Source of the DNA: an uncultured Roseobacter sp.
GTDB lineage: Bacteria > Pseudomonadota > Alphaproteobacteria > Rhodobacterales > Rhodobacteraceae
Direction: 5' to 3'
NCBI RefSeq assembly: GCF_947493125.1
Contig: NZ_CANLQB010000001.1
Location: 124,001-188,000 of the forward strand
Length of the DNA: 64,000 nt
In this document: piece after piece, positions 1 through 9,322 of the stretch
Layout of the letters: every line of letters starts with the position of its first letter
Position numbering within the stretch: position 1 is the first letter of the stretch
Program-made: the position numbers and the translations under genes
Notes under the pieces: generated by a model
The model's database searches: none
What the model was told of the DNA's origin: nothing
The model's input: only the letters and a program-made list of their open reading frames with translations

Positions 1-740
1 TCATGCAGATCAAGGACCCGTCGATCCGCAGTCATTATGGCCAGGAGATCAAGGACTTACGTTGGCAGTTGTTTCGCGCCAATCAGGGCGGTCGCGGGCG
101 CCGTCACTGGACGTCAACACCGGCATCGGCTTTGGCCTCGACGAAGGCGTCGATACTGGCGACGGCGGACGACGCGCACACGCCTGAGCACTTGCGCGAA
201 GCCGTCATTCTGGCCGTTCTGGTGAGTTGCCCCGAGATCATTGAAACGTTCGAAAGTGGTATCGAACAGATGCGCTGCGATGACCCCGTTCATGCCGGCC
301 TGCGCGCATTGCTTCTGGAGAACATGGCGCTGGATTCGGAAGCGCTGCGCAATCGTATCGCTGATGCGCTTGGGGCCGAGGTACTTGAAAAGCTGCTGAC
401 GCAACGCCATGTCGCCATCGTGCCCTGCATCCGCGTTCCGGGCGATACAGAAAAGGCGCGGCTCACAGTCGCCGGAGAACTGGCGAAACTTCACAGTGAA
501 CGCGGATTGGATGCCGAGATAATCGACGCGATGGAAGATCTCGATGGTGTGGCCGACGAAGGGCTGACATGGCGGTTGTCGGAAGCCGCGCAGGCGGCAG
601 ATCGTGCGCGACGCAGCGGCCAGGAAGACAAGGCGGAGTACGATGTCGCGGACAATGGCGCCGTCCTCAGCCGCGATGAGAGGCGCAGATTGGATGATCT
701 GTTGGGCCAGATCGGGATCGAGAAGACGGAGAAATCCTAG
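1..740 (+). CDS. dnaG: DNA primase, C-terminal part (cut by window start)
   Basis: The reading frame is open from the first base, so this is the 3' end of a longer gene. The visible ~245 residues are polar and helical. They resemble the C-terminal region of bacterial primases, which binds the replicative helicase DnaB: a helical stretch with HLREAVILAVLVSCPEI near residue 61, then ALRALLLENM-like segments, then a charged tail. The zinc-finger and TOPRIM catalytic parts would lie upstream of the window. The gene precedes rpoD in the same direction, the usual dnaG-rpoD arrangement, and this supports the call. There are no strong catalytic motifs in this fragment, so identity rests on the helicase-binding pattern plus context. 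The first in-frame ATG at base 3 is internal and not the start. Confidence 0.75.
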   Translation, partial: MQIKDPSIRSHYGQEIKDLRWQLFRANQGGRGRRHWTSTPASALASTKASILATADDAHTPEHLREAVILAVLVSCPEIIETFESGIEQMRCDDPVHAGLRALLLENMALDSEALRNRIADALGAEVLEKLLTQRHVAIVPCIRVPGDTEKARLTVAGELAKLHSERGLDAEIIDAMEDLDGVADEGLTWRLSEAAQAADRARRSGQEDKAEYDVADNGAVLSRDERRRLDDLLGQIGIEKTEKS

Positions 741-891
741 GCAGGTTGGCAGATATGAGGCGTCGTGTCGCGAATCACACCGCGATATTGGTGGTCTGAA
801 AGGGCGTTGCGTGGTGCGGGAAAGCACCACAAACCGGAGGGTTAACCATATTTGAACGGGAAACCTCCAGAAAAAGAAGGTAAACGGGTGG

Positions 892-933
892 CCGAATCAC
901 CCAAAACCACTAGATGATTCCCTAGTGATTCGG
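892..933 (+). promoter_or_regulatory. Alternative hairpins in the rpoD leader
   Basis: CCGAATCAC (892-900) pairs with GTGATTCGG (925-933). The inner arms CACTAG (908-913) and CTAGTG (922-927) share bases with the outer right arm, so the two stems exclude each other. The element ends about 35 bases before the rpoD ATG, ahead of the GAGGAG ribosome site. It could be a leader structure or a regulator dyad; function is inferred only from symmetry and position. Confidence 0.35.
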
Positions 934-967
934 GCAAGCGAATCGACAGATGCGTGAGGAGTACTGA

Positions 968-2950
968 ATGGCCGCCAAAGACAGCAACACCGACTCCAAA
1001 CCTGACGATCAGGACGCCGGCCACTCTCTCGATATGAGCCAGGCCGCCGTCAAGAAGATGATCGGCGAGGCCCGCGAGAAGGGCTACATCACCTACGATC
1101 AGCTCAACACCGTGCTGCCGCCGGATCAGGTGAGCTCCGAACAAATCGAAGATGTGATGTCGATGCTGTCCGAAATGGGCATCAACATCATCGAGGACGA
1201 AGACGCCGAGGAGGAAGAGGCGAAGGGTTCAACCGAGCTGACCACGACCGAAGGAACGCGCGAGGTCGCGCTTGGCTCCGGCACCTCCGAGAAGCTCGAC
1301 CGCACAGACGACCCAGTCCGCATGTATCTCCGCGAGATGGGCTCGGTCGAGCTGCTGTCGCGCGAGGGCGAAATCGCCATCGCCAAGCGCATCGAGGCGG
1401 GCCGCAACACGATGATTGCGGGGCTCTGCGAGAGCCCGCTGACGTTCCAGGCGATCACGATCTGGCGTGACGAATTGTTGTCGGAAGACATCCTCCTGCG
1501 GGATGTGATCGATCTGGAAGCCACCTTCGGCAATCAGATGGATGAAGACGGCGCGGTGGAAGAGCCCGTTGTGGCCGCTGATGGCAGCACCGCAAAGAAA
1601 GAAGACGAAGGCCCCGAGCTCGATGCCGATGGCAACCCGATCGCTCAGGACGATGATGATGACGACGACGATCAGGCCAACATGTCGTTGGCCGCGATGG
1701 AAGCCGCCCTCAAGCCGCAGGTGCTCGAAGCGCTCGATACCATCGCCGAAGACTATGTGAAGCTGAGCGAGATGCAGGACAGCCGCATTTCGGCGACGCT
1801 GAACGAGGACGGCACGTTCAGCGCGTCGGATGAGGAACTCTATCAAAAACTGCGCTCCGAGATCGTGCTGCTGGTGAACGAGCTGCACCTGCACAACAAC
1901 CGTATCGAAGCGCTGATCGACCAGCTCTACGGCATCAATCGCCGCATCATGCAGATTGACAGCTCGATGGTGAAGCTGGCGGATCAGGCGCGGATCAACC
2001 GGCGCGAGTTCATTGACGAATACCGCGGCTATGAGCTCGACCCGAACTGGATGGAGCGCATGGCCGAAAAGCCGGGGCGCGGCTGGCAGATGTTCATCGA
2101 GCGCTCGACCGACAAGGTCGAAGAGCTGCGCACGGACATGGCACAAGTCGGCCAGTACGTGGGTCTCGATATCTCGGAATTCCGCCGCATCGTGCAGCAG
2201 GTCCAGAAGGGCGAGAAAGAAGCCCGTCAGGCCAAGAAGGAAATGGTCGAGGCGAACCTGCGATTGGTGATCTCGATTGCCAAGAAGTACACCAACCGCG
2301 GGCTGCAATTCCTTGATCTTATTCAGGAAGGCAACATCGGCCTGATGAAGGCGGTAGACAAATTCGAGTACCGGCGTGGATACAAGTTTTCCACTTACGC
2401 CACCTGGTGGATCCGTCAGGCGATCACCCGGTCCATTGCGGATCAGGCGCGCACAATCCGTATCCCGGTGCATATGATCGAGACGATCAACAAGCTGGTC
2501 CGCACCGGACGTCAGATGCTGCACGAGATCGGCCGCGAACCGACGCCGGAAGAACTGGCAGAGAAGCTGCAGATGCCGCTGGAGAAGGTTCGCAAGGTGA
2601 TGAAGATCGCCAAGGAGCCGATCTCGCTGGAGACACCGATTGGTGACGAGGAAGACAGCCAGCTGGGCGATTTCATCGAGGACAAGAATGCCGTGCTGCC
2701 TTTGGACAGCGCCATTCAGGAGAACCTCAAGGAAACCACGACGCGCGTGCTGGCCTCCCTCACGCCGCGCGAGGAACGCGTTCTGCGGATGCGGTTCGGC
2801 ATCGGCATGAACACCGACCACACGCTCGAAGAGGTCGGCCAGCAGTTCAGCGTGACCCGCGAACGTATCCGCCAGATTGAAGCCAAGGCCTTGCGGAAGC
2901 TCAAGCATCCGAGCCGGTCACGGAAGCTCAGGAGCTTTCTGGATCAATAG
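968..2950 (+). CDS. rpoD: RNA polymerase primary sigma factor RpoD (sigma-70)
   Basis: This 660-residue housekeeping sigma factor directs RNA polymerase to -35/-10 promoters. Region 1.1 is at residues ~20-80 and region 1.2 ([12 protein letters not shown]) near 112. A long acidic non-conserved insert with an Asp run lies near 230. Region 2 ([18 protein letters not shown], then [13 protein letters not shown]) spans ~427-500, and region 4.2 ends with [17 protein letters not shown] at ~628-644. Length and domain order match full-size alphaproteobacterial RpoD. The ATG is preceded by GAGGAG at good spacing. The gene follows dnaG, as in many proteobacteria. No defects were seen. Confidence 0.98.
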   Translation: MAAKDSNTDSKPDDQDAGHSLDMSQAAVKKMIGEAREKGYITYDQLNTVLPPDQVSSEQIEDVMSMLSEMGINIIEDEDAEEEEAKGSTELTTTEGTREVALGSGTSEKLDRTDDPVRMYLREMGSVELLSREGEIAIAKRIEAGRNTMIAGLCESPLTFQAITIWRDELLSEDILLRDVIDLEATFGNQMDEDGAVEEPVVAADGSTAKKEDEGPELDADGNPIAQDDDDDDDDQANMSLAAMEAALKPQVLEALDTIAEDYVKLSEMQDSRISATLNEDGTFSASDEELYQKLRSEIVLLVNELHLHNNRIEALIDQLYGINRRIMQIDSSMVKLADQARINRREFIDEYRGYELDPNWMERMAEKPGRGWQMFIERSTDKVEELRTDMAQVGQYVGLDISEFRRIVQQVQKGEKEARQAKKEMVEANLRLVISIAKKYTNRGLQFLDLIQEGNIGLMKAVDKFEYRRGYKFSTYATWWIRQAITRSIADQARTIRIPVHMIETINKLVRTGRQMLHEIGREPTPEELAEKLQMPLEKVRKVMKIAKEPISLETPIGDEEDSQLGDFIEDKNAVLPLDSAIQENLKETTTRVLASLTPREERVLRMRFGIGMNTDHTLEEVGQQFSVTRERIRQIEAKALRKLKHPSRSRKLRSFLDQ

Positions 2951-2966
2951 GTCGGGTCGAACTGCT

Positions 2967-3000
2967 CCCGATCCTAGCCAATTAGCGCGCCAGGATCGGG
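2967..3000. terminator. Possible hairpin terminator between convergent genes
   Basis: CCCGATCCT (2967-2975) and AGGATCGGG (2992-3000) form a 9-bp stem with a 16-base loop just after the rpoD stop. The stem overlaps the 3' end of the convergent gene at 2974-3432. There is no T-run on either side, so intrinsic termination is uncertain. Confidence 0.4.
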
Positions 3001-3432
3001 ACAGATATCTATACCACGCAGTACTTTGGTGACGACGAACCGGCTGGTGGCACCGACAGCGTCGAACACATAGCCATCTCCATATCGAAATACCCGAAAG
3101 CAGGACGGATTTGGGTCGTTGTCGGGGGGATAGGAAAAGCACGCCTGCGCCAGCGGAGTGATGACCATCTGTCCGGGGTTCGAATACCCAATCTCGGCTG
3201 ACTCCGGCGCAAAGCGATAGACTGTTTCGCCGTCAGGTTCGATGCATTCGTCAAACGAAAGGTCGCTGCCCATCAGGTGACCAAAAAGATGTGTGCCGGG
3301 CAGCTCCGCTTCAAGGTCCTCTGATGTCAGCATCTGCATGGGCTCGGCTGGGCAAGAACTGCCAAGGCAGATCAGCGTGAGGAGCAACAAGGGCCTTGAT
3401 GCATACTCAGAGAATTGCACCATCAATGTCAT
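2974..3432 (-). CDS. Small secreted protein of unknown function
   Basis: About 152 residues. The N-terminus has a short polar stretch, then the hydrophobic run RPLLLLTLICLGSS before Cys-Pro-Ala, consistent with a Sec signal peptide. The residues before the Cys (G-S-S) do not fit a standard lipobox, so a plain secreted protein is more likely than a lipoprotein. The mature part has several Cys and Pro-Asp-rich loops (CFSYPPDNDPNPSCF) that suggest a disulfide-bonded periplasmic protein. The frame is open further upstream, but the signal peptide supports starting at 3432 or at the ATG at 3423, which has GGAAC about 10 bases before it. It is convergent with rpoD. No family recognised. Confidence 0.6.
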   Translation of the reverse strand: MTLMVQFSEYASRPLLLLTLICLGSSCPAEPMQMLTSEDLEAELPGTHLFGHLMGSDLSFDECIEPDGETVYRFAPESAEIGYSNPGQMVITPLAQACFSYPPDNDPNPSCFRVFRYGDGYVFDAVGATSRFVVTKVLRGIDICPDPGALIG

Positions 3433-3665
3433 GTTCCATTTGCTTTCGCATCTTGCGGCGCAGCCCCCGGCATGGCGGCTTGTCGCTCCTGGCTGGTTGT
3501 CGCATGATTGCAGGCAGGCTGGAAGTCGACGTGCCCCATTGGGGGGGAAAGAGCGACAAAACATGCGCGGCTGTCATCCGAAATTTTTATGCAAAGTGTG
3601 CCGGACCGATGCATAATACGCCCGGGCGTCTTGCGACACAAACTCCACCGGGCAGAGGAGATCAT

Positions 3666-3935
3666 ATGTCAATTTTCAAAAAACTGTTTGGCGGTAGCGC
3701 TGAAGCCAAGACGCTCACAGAAACCTACGAAGGGTTTGAGATCACCCCCACGCCCATTGCCGAGGGCAATACCTACCGTGTCGCCGCGACCATCGAGAAA
3801 GAAGTCGACGGAGAGAGGCTCAGCCACAAGCTGGTGCGGGCGGATACGCTGCAAGGGTTGGGGGAGGCGCAGAAGGCCTGCATCCGCAAGGCCAAACAGG
3901 TCATCGATGAGCAGGGTGAGAGGCTCTTTCGGTGA
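3666..3935 (+). CDS. HlyU-family protein
   Basis: An 89-residue protein beginning MSIFKKLFGG, a hallmark of small proteobacterial HlyU-family proteins. It continues with YEGFEITPTPIAEGNTYRVAATIEKEV and a C-terminal charged helix. The family is named after a Vibrio transcriptional activator of haemolysin, but this short alphaproteobacterial form has no demonstrated DNA-binding role that can be read from sequence. The ATG at 3666 follows GAGGAGATCAT, a strong ribosome site, so the much longer open frame upstream is rejected. The stop overlaps the GTG start of the next gene (GTGA), indicating coupled translation with the YjbQ-family gene. Confidence 0.8.
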   Translation: MSIFKKLFGGSAEAKTLTETYEGFEITPTPIAEGNTYRVAATIEKEVDGERLSHKLVRADTLQGLGEAQKACIRKAKQVIDEQGERLFR

Positions 3936-4357
3936 CTGGCGGCCAGTTGGCCGAGATCTCCATCGCCACTCACGGCCCGGGACTGTATGAATTTACCAAT
4001 CAGCTGTCCCCGCACACCACCGGCTCGGGGCTGCTGACGCTGTTCATCCGCCACACGTCCGCCAGCCTGCTCATTCAGGAAAACGCCGACCCCGAGGTGC
4101 GAACGGACCTCGCCAATTTCTTTGCGCGCCTGGTGCCGCCGAGCACCGATCCGTCCATGTCCTATCTCACCCATACCTACGAGGGTCCCGACGACATGCC
4201 CGCGCACATCAAGGCCGCGCTCTTGCCGACGCATCTGTCGATCCCGGTGACCGATGGACGCCTCGCCTTGGGCACATGGCAGGGCGTCTACCTCTTTGAG
4301 CACCGCGACCGGCCGCACCAACGACAGGTCGCGGTGTCCTTTCTGCGCAACGGATGA
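3932..4357 (+). CDS. yjbQ: YjbQ-family protein (UPF0047, secondary thiamine-phosphate synthase type)
   Basis: A 141-residue single-domain protein. The family signature is clear: FIRHTSASLLIQENADPEVRTDL near residues 44-64, THTYEGPDDMPAHIK in the middle, and LGTWQGVYLFEHRD near the end, carrying the conserved His, Asp and Glu residues. The family is widely conserved. Members can complement thiamine-phosphate synthase weakly, but the physiological role is unsettled. The gene starts at a GTG that overlaps the stop of the HlyU-family gene by four bases. It is full length and intact. Confidence 0.88.
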   Translation: MTGGQLAEISIATHGPGLYEFTNQLSPHTTGSGLLTLFIRHTSASLLIQENADPEVRTDLANFFARLVPPSTDPSMSYLTHTYEGPDDMPAHIKAALLPTHLSIPVTDGRLALGTWQGVYLFEHRDRPHQRQVAVSFLRNG

Positions 4358-4486
4358 GCTTTGTGACCGCCTACCACATTTCGGCAGTGATTTCCCCCCT
4401 ACCCAAAACTTAGTTGCGCGCCTATAAGTGTGGATAAGTGGGGCGGTGATCCCACAAAGAGGCGGAAAAACAAGGGGAGACGGCCC

Positions 4487-4954
4487 ATGCGCTGCCCGTT
4501 TTGCGGAAATATTGACACCCAGGTGAAAGACAGCCGGCCAGCGGAGGACCATGTCTCGATCCGGCGGCGGCGGTTCTGTCCGGCCTGCGGGGGGCGCTTT
4601 ACAACCTATGAGCGGGTGCAGCTGCGGGACCTCGTCGTGATCAAATCAAATGGAAAACGCGAGGACTTTGACCGCGACAAGCTGGAGCGGTCAATCCGGA
4701 TTTCGATGCAGAAACGCCCCATCGACCCCGACCGGATCGACCAGATGATTTCGGGCATCGTGCGGCGGCTGGAGAGCATGGGCGAGACCGATATTCCCTC
4801 CAAGACCATTGGTGAGATCGTGATGGAGGCGCTTGCACGGATAGATACGGTGGCGTACGTTCGCTTTGCCAGCGTCTACAAGAATTTCCAGGCAGCTGAT
4901 GATTTCGACAAATTCGTCAGCGAGTTGCGGCCAGACGTTCCTACAGAAGAGTGA
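4487..4954 (+). CDS. nrdR: Transcriptional repressor NrdR
   Basis: A 155-residue NrdR, which represses ribonucleotide reductase genes in response to bound ATP/dATP. The N-terminal zinc ribbon has CPFC at residues 3-6 and CPACGGRF at ~31-38, followed by TTYERV. An ATP-cone domain follows ([21 protein letters not shown]). The frame is open to 4430, but the Cys motif must start immediately after the Met at 4487, which has AGGGGAGA upstream. The stop overlaps the GTG start of ribD (GTGA). The nrdR-ribD-rib-nusB order is standard in alphaproteobacteria. Confidence 0.97.
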   Translation: MRCPFCGNIDTQVKDSRPAEDHVSIRRRRFCPACGGRFTTYERVQLRDLVVIKSNGKREDFDRDKLERSIRISMQKRPIDPDRIDQMISGIVRRLESMGETDIPSKTIGEIVMEALARIDTVAYVRFASVYKNFQAADDFDKFVSELRPDVPTEE

Positions 4955-6051
4955 GCGCTGACGCGCGATACATGGCGCTTGCGCTGTCGCTCGGGCGGCG
5001 CGGGCTTGGCCGCACATGGCCGAACCCGGCCGTCGGATGTGTCATCGTTCAAAAGGGCCGCGTCGTCGGGCGCGGCTGGACACAGCCGGGCGGACGACCA
5101 CATGCGGAGACCGAAGCACTACGGCAGGCGGGTTCGAACGCACAGGGCGCGGATGTCTACGTTTCGCTGGAACCTTGTGCGCATCACGGCAAAACCCCGC
5201 CCTGCGCACAAGCGCTGATTGACGCGGGCGTGAGGCGCGTGGTGATCGCAGCCGAGGATCCGGATCCGCGCGTGAGCGGGCAGGGCGCAGAGATGCTGCG
5301 CGCTGCCGGGATCCCCGTCGAGAGCGGCGTGATGGCCGATGAGGCCCAACTCGATAACGCGGGTTTCTTTGCCCGGGTCGAGTTGGATCGGCCTTTGGTG
5401 ACGCTGAAGCTCGCCAGCAGCTTTGACGGCCGTATCGCGACTGCCAGCGGAGAGAGCCAATGGATCACCGGACCTCACGCGCGCCGTTACGTGCATGGGC
5501 TGCGCGCACGTCATGATGCGGTCATGGTCGGCGGTGGCACGGCGCGCAAGGACGATCCCAGCCTGACGGTGAGAGATCTCGGCATCTCCTGGCAGCCAGC
5601 GCGTGTCGTCGTGAGCCGGCGTCTCGACCTGCCGTTGATGAGCAAGCTCGCCCGCACCGCCAAGGAGGTGCCAGTGATCCTGTGCCACGGGCATGATGCG
5701 GATGCGACGCTGAGGCAGACCTGGCAGGATCTGGGAGCGACCTTGGTGTCATGTGACGCCTCCGGAGGCCAACTCGACCCGCGGGATGTGGTGCGGCAAC
5801 TGGCCCGCCGCGGCGTGACACGCATCTTCTGTGAAGGGGGCGGCGCCTTATCGGCGAGCCTCATTGAGGCGGATCTGGTCGACACGCTGATTGGCTTCAC
5901 CGCCGGGGTGATTATTGGCGCGGAGGGGGGGCCGTCCATTGGGGCCCTCGGCCTCGGGCATCTGGACGAAGCGCCTCGGTTCGTATTGGCGGAAAGCAGA
6001 CGGCTGGGCCGAGACATCCTGCACGTCTGGCGGCGTCGGATGTCGGCCTAG
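4951..6051 (+). CDS. ribD: Bifunctional riboflavin biosynthesis protein RibD (deaminase/reductase)
   Basis: A 366-residue two-domain enzyme. It deaminates 2,5-diamino-6-ribosylamino-pyrimidinone phosphate and then reduces the ribosyl side chain. The deaminase zinc site is H51-A-E53 with C76 and C85 in [11 protein letters not shown]. The reductase half starts near residue 150 ([26 protein letters not shown]), and the [17 protein letters not shown] substrate/NADPH loop is present. The start is GTG, overlapping the nrdR stop by four bases. The 3' end overlaps the convergent kpsC by four bases, so the original rib operon is broken here by three opposite-strand capsule genes before ribE resumes. 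Confidence 0.96.
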   Translation: MSADARYMALALSLGRRGLGRTWPNPAVGCVIVQKGRVVGRGWTQPGGRPHAETEALRQAGSNAQGADVYVSLEPCAHHGKTPPCAQALIDAGVRRVVIAAEDPDPRVSGQGAEMLRAAGIPVESGVMADEAQLDNAGFFARVELDRPLVTLKLASSFDGRIATASGESQWITGPHARRYVHGLRARHDAVMVGGGTARKDDPSLTVRDLGISWQPARVVVSRRLDLPLMSKLARTAKEVPVILCHGHDADATLRQTWQDLGATLVSCDASGGQLDPRDVVRQLARRGVTRIFCEGGGALSASLIEADLVDTLIGFTAGVIIGAEGGPSIGALGLGHLDEAPRFVLAESRRLGRDILHVWRRRMSA

Positions 6052-8066
6052 CGCCGCCAAAGGTAAGCGTGACCAGCCAGCAAACCCTGCAGTTTCGACA
6101 GCAACCGATTGGCGGCGAAACGGTGGTGCACGTCGCCGCCGGCCAGACGGTCAATCGCGATTTCCACCGGGCAGGGCAGGCCCGTTGTCGGATCGATATA
6201 ACGGGGGTAGTCGATGAGCGTGGCGTGAACCAGCCCGGCCAGGCTGGGCCTGGCGCGCCTGCGCGGCGGCACCTCACCGAGATCCGTGGTCAACCCCCAG
6301 CCCGCATAAAACGGCACACCAAGGGTGGTCACAGGCAGACCGCGCAACAGAGCCTCAAACCCGAGCAGAGAGGTCATTGTCCAGACCTCCTGGACCTGAT
6401 TGAGCAGGACCGCCGGATCGGCGCCGGAGGCGACATGGTCCGCCAGCGCGCTGGCATCGCAGGCCCCCGCCCGGAGCCCGGCCTCGACATCGGGATGGGG
6501 CTTGTAAATCAGTTGGCCGGTCGGGTGTGCGGCGCGCGCGGCTTCAAGCAGATCGGAGTTGCGCCGCACCTTTACAGTACCTTTGGTGATGGACGCGTCG
6601 TCTTCCACCTGCCCGACCACGAGGATGCGATGCCCGCCGGGCAGATCACCGGCGTTTCCGGACAGGTTGTACTTGGTGACCTTCTTGTCGATGAGCTGAC
6701 GGATCACGCCATTGGCGCGGGCCTCTTGGTCGGGTCGCAAGTTCACGCGCTGGGTGATCAGCTGTTCAAGGCGGCTCGGTCCGCTTGGGTCGTAGTAGAT
6801 GCCCAGATCGTCCAGCACCAGCGAGAGCGGCGGCACGAGCTCAGCGCCAAGACCTTTGGAGCGCAAGAACCCGTCCTCCACACGGGTGGCATCGCGGTGG
6901 TCGTCTGTCGCCTTGCTGGCCCAGACCATCCAGGGCCGCTGCATCGCTCGGGCCTTTGCGGGGGTCTTTTCGAAGCGCAGCGGTATGTATCGCCCGAAGA
7001 TCTGCTGCAAGGGCTTTCGCTTCCAGAGCCGCATGCCGGAGGCGACCCAGCCTCTGCGATCTTCGCGCCATCCGCGCGCGTGGGCCGCCAGTGTCTCGAT
7101 CGCCATGTTCAGGTCGCAGAGTGCGTCGTTGTAGGGGTCATACCAGGTCGGATAGAGCATCATCGTGGCGGCGAAGAGTTGTGCACGGGTCAGACTGCGC
7201 TGGCGACGTTGGACCGGGAACTCATCCACGGTGAGCCCCCAGCCCGCATAGAATGGCTGGCCGAACACCCGCGGTTTGTGACCCGCAAAGATGGCCTCGA
7301 AACCCAGCTGTGACGAGACGGTGTAGACACCGACCGCACCGTCAAAGAGCACCCAGGGGCTGATCGGACCGGTCAGAAAGGAGATGCGGTCCGAAAGATT
7401 TCTCTCGTCGAAGTAGCCGGGCCGAAAGCCGGCGACAGACTCAGGATGGGTCTTGATCAGGATGGGTGCGCCCGGATGCTCTTCCTGCGCGATGAACAGC
7501 ATCTCGAGAAAGCGGTTCCGGTCAGCGCCGGATGCGATCACCGAGGCATCACCTTGCGTCTGGTCCAGAACCAGCACATAGCCGGGCGGCGGGGCTGGAT
7601 GCGCAGGATCGACCGCACTGAATTTCGTCAAATGGGCCTCTTTGATCCGGTCAATCAATCCGCGCGCCGTGTCGAGCAAAGCCGTGTCATCGAGCGGGTG
7701 CGTGCTCAGCAGAGCCTCCAGATCCGACACGGTGGAAGGATCATAGTGCACACCGTTGTGATCAATGAGGAGACCCAGCGGCGGCTCTTTCAGACGTCCG
7801 GGGTGCAATGAGCGCAGCCATGCGTCTTCCACCCGCACGAGGCCTTTGCCCCGCCGAGATGCGACCGCCTCGCCGCGGTGGGCCGTTGGGCTCATGCCCC
7901 AGACGCCGACAAGATCCTCCGGCCCTGGGGCTCCCAGTTTGATGTGATATCCACTGAGCGCCAGAATGCGGCGAATGCGCGGCTGTGTCAGGAAACCGCC
8001 ATTGTAAACGAAAAGCCGCCGGGCAGTGTCCTGTCCGGCGGCGCTCGGGTTGCCTGACGGCGCCAT
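6048..8066 (-). CDS. kpsC: Capsule biosynthesis protein KpsC (double beta-Kdo transferase)
   Basis: A 672-residue protein matching KpsC in length and in its internal duplication. Both halves carry a KTHPES/KPHPDVE motif, a TVSSQLGFEA/TMTSLLGFEA motif and an FGQPFYAGWGLT/LGVPFYAGWGLT motif. In ABC-transporter-dependent capsules, KpsC extends the poly-Kdo linker on the lipid acceptor begun by KpsS, in the cytoplasm. The frame is open upstream to 8150, but that overlaps the neighbouring gene. The ATG at 8066 lies 8 bases after its stop. There is no strong Shine-Dalgarno, so the start is moderately certain. It is the last gene of a kpsS-kpsD-kpsC unit on the minus strand. Confidence 0.93.
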   Translation of the reverse strand: MAPSGNPSAAGQDTARRLFVYNGGFLTQPRIRRILALSGYHIKLGAPGPEDLVGVWGMSPTAHRGEAVASRRGKGLVRVEDAWLRSLHPGRLKEPPLGLLIDHNGVHYDPSTVSDLEALLSTHPLDDTALLDTARGLIDRIKEAHLTKFSAVDPAHPAPPPGYVLVLDQTQGDASVIASGADRNRFLEMLFIAQEEHPGAPILIKTHPESVAGFRPGYFDERNLSDRISFLTGPISPWVLFDGAVGVYTVSSQLGFEAIFAGHKPRVFGQPFYAGWGLTVDEFPVQRRQRSLTRAQLFAATMMLYPTWYDPYNDALCDLNMAIETLAAHARGWREDRRGWVASGMRLWKRKPLQQIFGRYIPLRFEKTPAKARAMQRPWMVWASKATDDHRDATRVEDGFLRSKGLGAELVPPLSLVLDDLGIYYDPSGPSRLEQLITQRVNLRPDQEARANGVIRQLIDKKVTKYNLSGNAGDLPGGHRILVVGQVEDDASITKGTVKVRRNSDLLEAARAAHPTGQLIYKPHPDVEAGLRAGACDASALADHVASGADPAVLLNQVQEVWTMTSLLGFEALLRGLPVTTLGVPFYAGWGLTTDLGEVPPRRRARPSLAGLVHATLIDYPRYIDPTTGLPCPVEIAIDRLAGGDVHHRFAANRLLSKLQGLLAGHAYLWRR

Positions 8067-8074
8067 GCGGCAGG

Positions 8075-9208
8075 TCAGTTTGCCAGTTGGTCGATTGAGG
8101 CGGCCGGACTGACGAGGGAGCCGAAGACGGCAGACACGGCCTTGTTCCACTGGGCCAGTGGCGCCTCGGTCACATAGATCGTATCGCCGTCGCGGATCAC
8201 GAAATCACGCGCCACGAACATTCCGTTGGGCTCGGTCAGGTCCAGCAGATAGATCATCCGCTGTGCTCCTATCAGGTCTTCTCGGCCAAGCACCTGTGCG
8301 GCCACCTCGGGAGGCTCATTGCGGAAAATGAAAACTCCGGTCGCGTCTGAGGTTGCCGACACCAGGCCGCCAACCTGCGCAATCGCTTCGAGGGCGGACA
8401 GGTTCTGCGACTGGAACGGCACTCGGGCTTGCGCGCCGGTGGCGCCCAAAGCGGTAAATGAGCGTGTGTCCTCTTCGACGAGGATGCGGTCGCCCCCGCG
8501 CAGGGCGATATCGAGCTCCGGGTGGTTGTAGAGATCCTGGAACCAGATGCGGCTGCGTTCGTGCCCGCGGATCACGGTGATCTGCGCGATCTCCGGTTCG
8601 ATGGTGACGCCGCCTGCGCGGGCCAGCATGGTGGCAAGCGTGCGGGTGGGCCGCTCGATGGCATAGACACCTTGTCCCCCCACAGCGCCGGTGAGCGAGA
8701 CGGTGGACCCGTCGCCGGCCTCGCGGCGGACTTCCACCTGTGGATCCGGGGTTTGGTCTTCGAGCTTCGAGGTGATGATACGGCGGATCGCTTCCGGAGA
8801 GTTCCCGGCGGCACGGATCCGGCCTGCATAGGGTACGAAGATAAAGCCGTCACCGTCGACCTGAACGGTTTCCAGCAGCGTGGCGTTGCCTGTCTCACCG
8901 GCCAGAAGCCCGTCATCGACGTTCTCCCAGATGGTCAGACCGAGGATGTCGCCGGGACGGATCGTATCCGATCCGATGGGGGCCGAATTCTTGAAACTGT
9001 CGGAGAACCCAAGTGCAGGGACGACCGCTGTCGCACGGGTGACCCTGTCATTGACTGTCACCACGAAGGCATCGCCTTCCTTTTGCACGGAGCCTTGGAA
9101 GATCTGTCGCTTGTTGGGTCCAACATGAGGCAAGCCGCACGACGCCAAAACGGCCAAGGCCGTCACCAAAGCGATAGGCCGAGCCCACCGATAAGCTGAA
9201 GTTGTCAC
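8075..9208 (-). CDS. Polysaccharide export outer-membrane lipoprotein (Wza/KpsD type)
   Basis: A 377-residue exported protein. Its signal peptide ends in the lipobox LASC near residue 24, followed by a poly-export domain (SDTIRPGDILGLTIWEN) and at least two SLBB-like segments (VSLTGAVGGQGVYAIERPTRTLATMLARAGG, and SALEAIAQVGGLVSATSD). Such proteins form the outer-membrane channel for capsule or exopolysaccharide. Start choice: a GTG at 9208 preceded by GAGGAG at 10 bases, and this gives a clean signal peptide, unlike the longer open frame to 9307. It sits between kpsS and kpsC. No kpsE, kpsM or kpsT gene is in the window, so the inner-membrane exporter must lie elsewhere. Confidence 0.9.
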   Translation of the reverse strand: MTTSAYRWARPIALVTALAVLASCGLPHVGPNKRQIFQGSVQKEGDAFVVTVNDRVTRATAVVPALGFSDSFKNSAPIGSDTIRPGDILGLTIWENVDDGLLAGETGNATLLETVQVDGDGFIFVPYAGRIRAAGNSPEAIRRIITSKLEDQTPDPQVEVRREAGDGSTVSLTGAVGGQGVYAIERPTRTLATMLARAGGVTIEPEIAQITVIRGHERSRIWFQDLYNHPELDIALRGGDRILVEEDTRSFTALGATGAQARVPFQSQNLSALEAIAQVGGLVSATSDATGVFIFRNEPPEVAAQVLGREDLIGAQRMIYLLDLTEPNGMFVARDFVIRDGDTIYVTEAPLAQWNKAVSAVFGSLVSPAASIDQLAN

Positions 9209-9322
9209 TTCGCGGTCTCCTCGACCTGTTCGAATTCTGCCTCGTCTCGCCGGTTTTCCCGGGCTATTCGCGCCAGAGTAGTCGTTTATCGGTGGAAAAT
9301 CCAGCACTTGAGCGGCTGGGCG

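Noticed and set aside
1229-2908. 559-codon open frame on the minus strand
   Set aside because: Antisense to rpoD, whose domains are complete.
4398-4486. NrdR box or strong promoter before nrdR
   Set aside because: The A/T-rich stretch (CCTATAAGTGTGGATAAG) does not form the 16-bp NrdR palindrome, and no -35/-10 pair has acceptable spacing.
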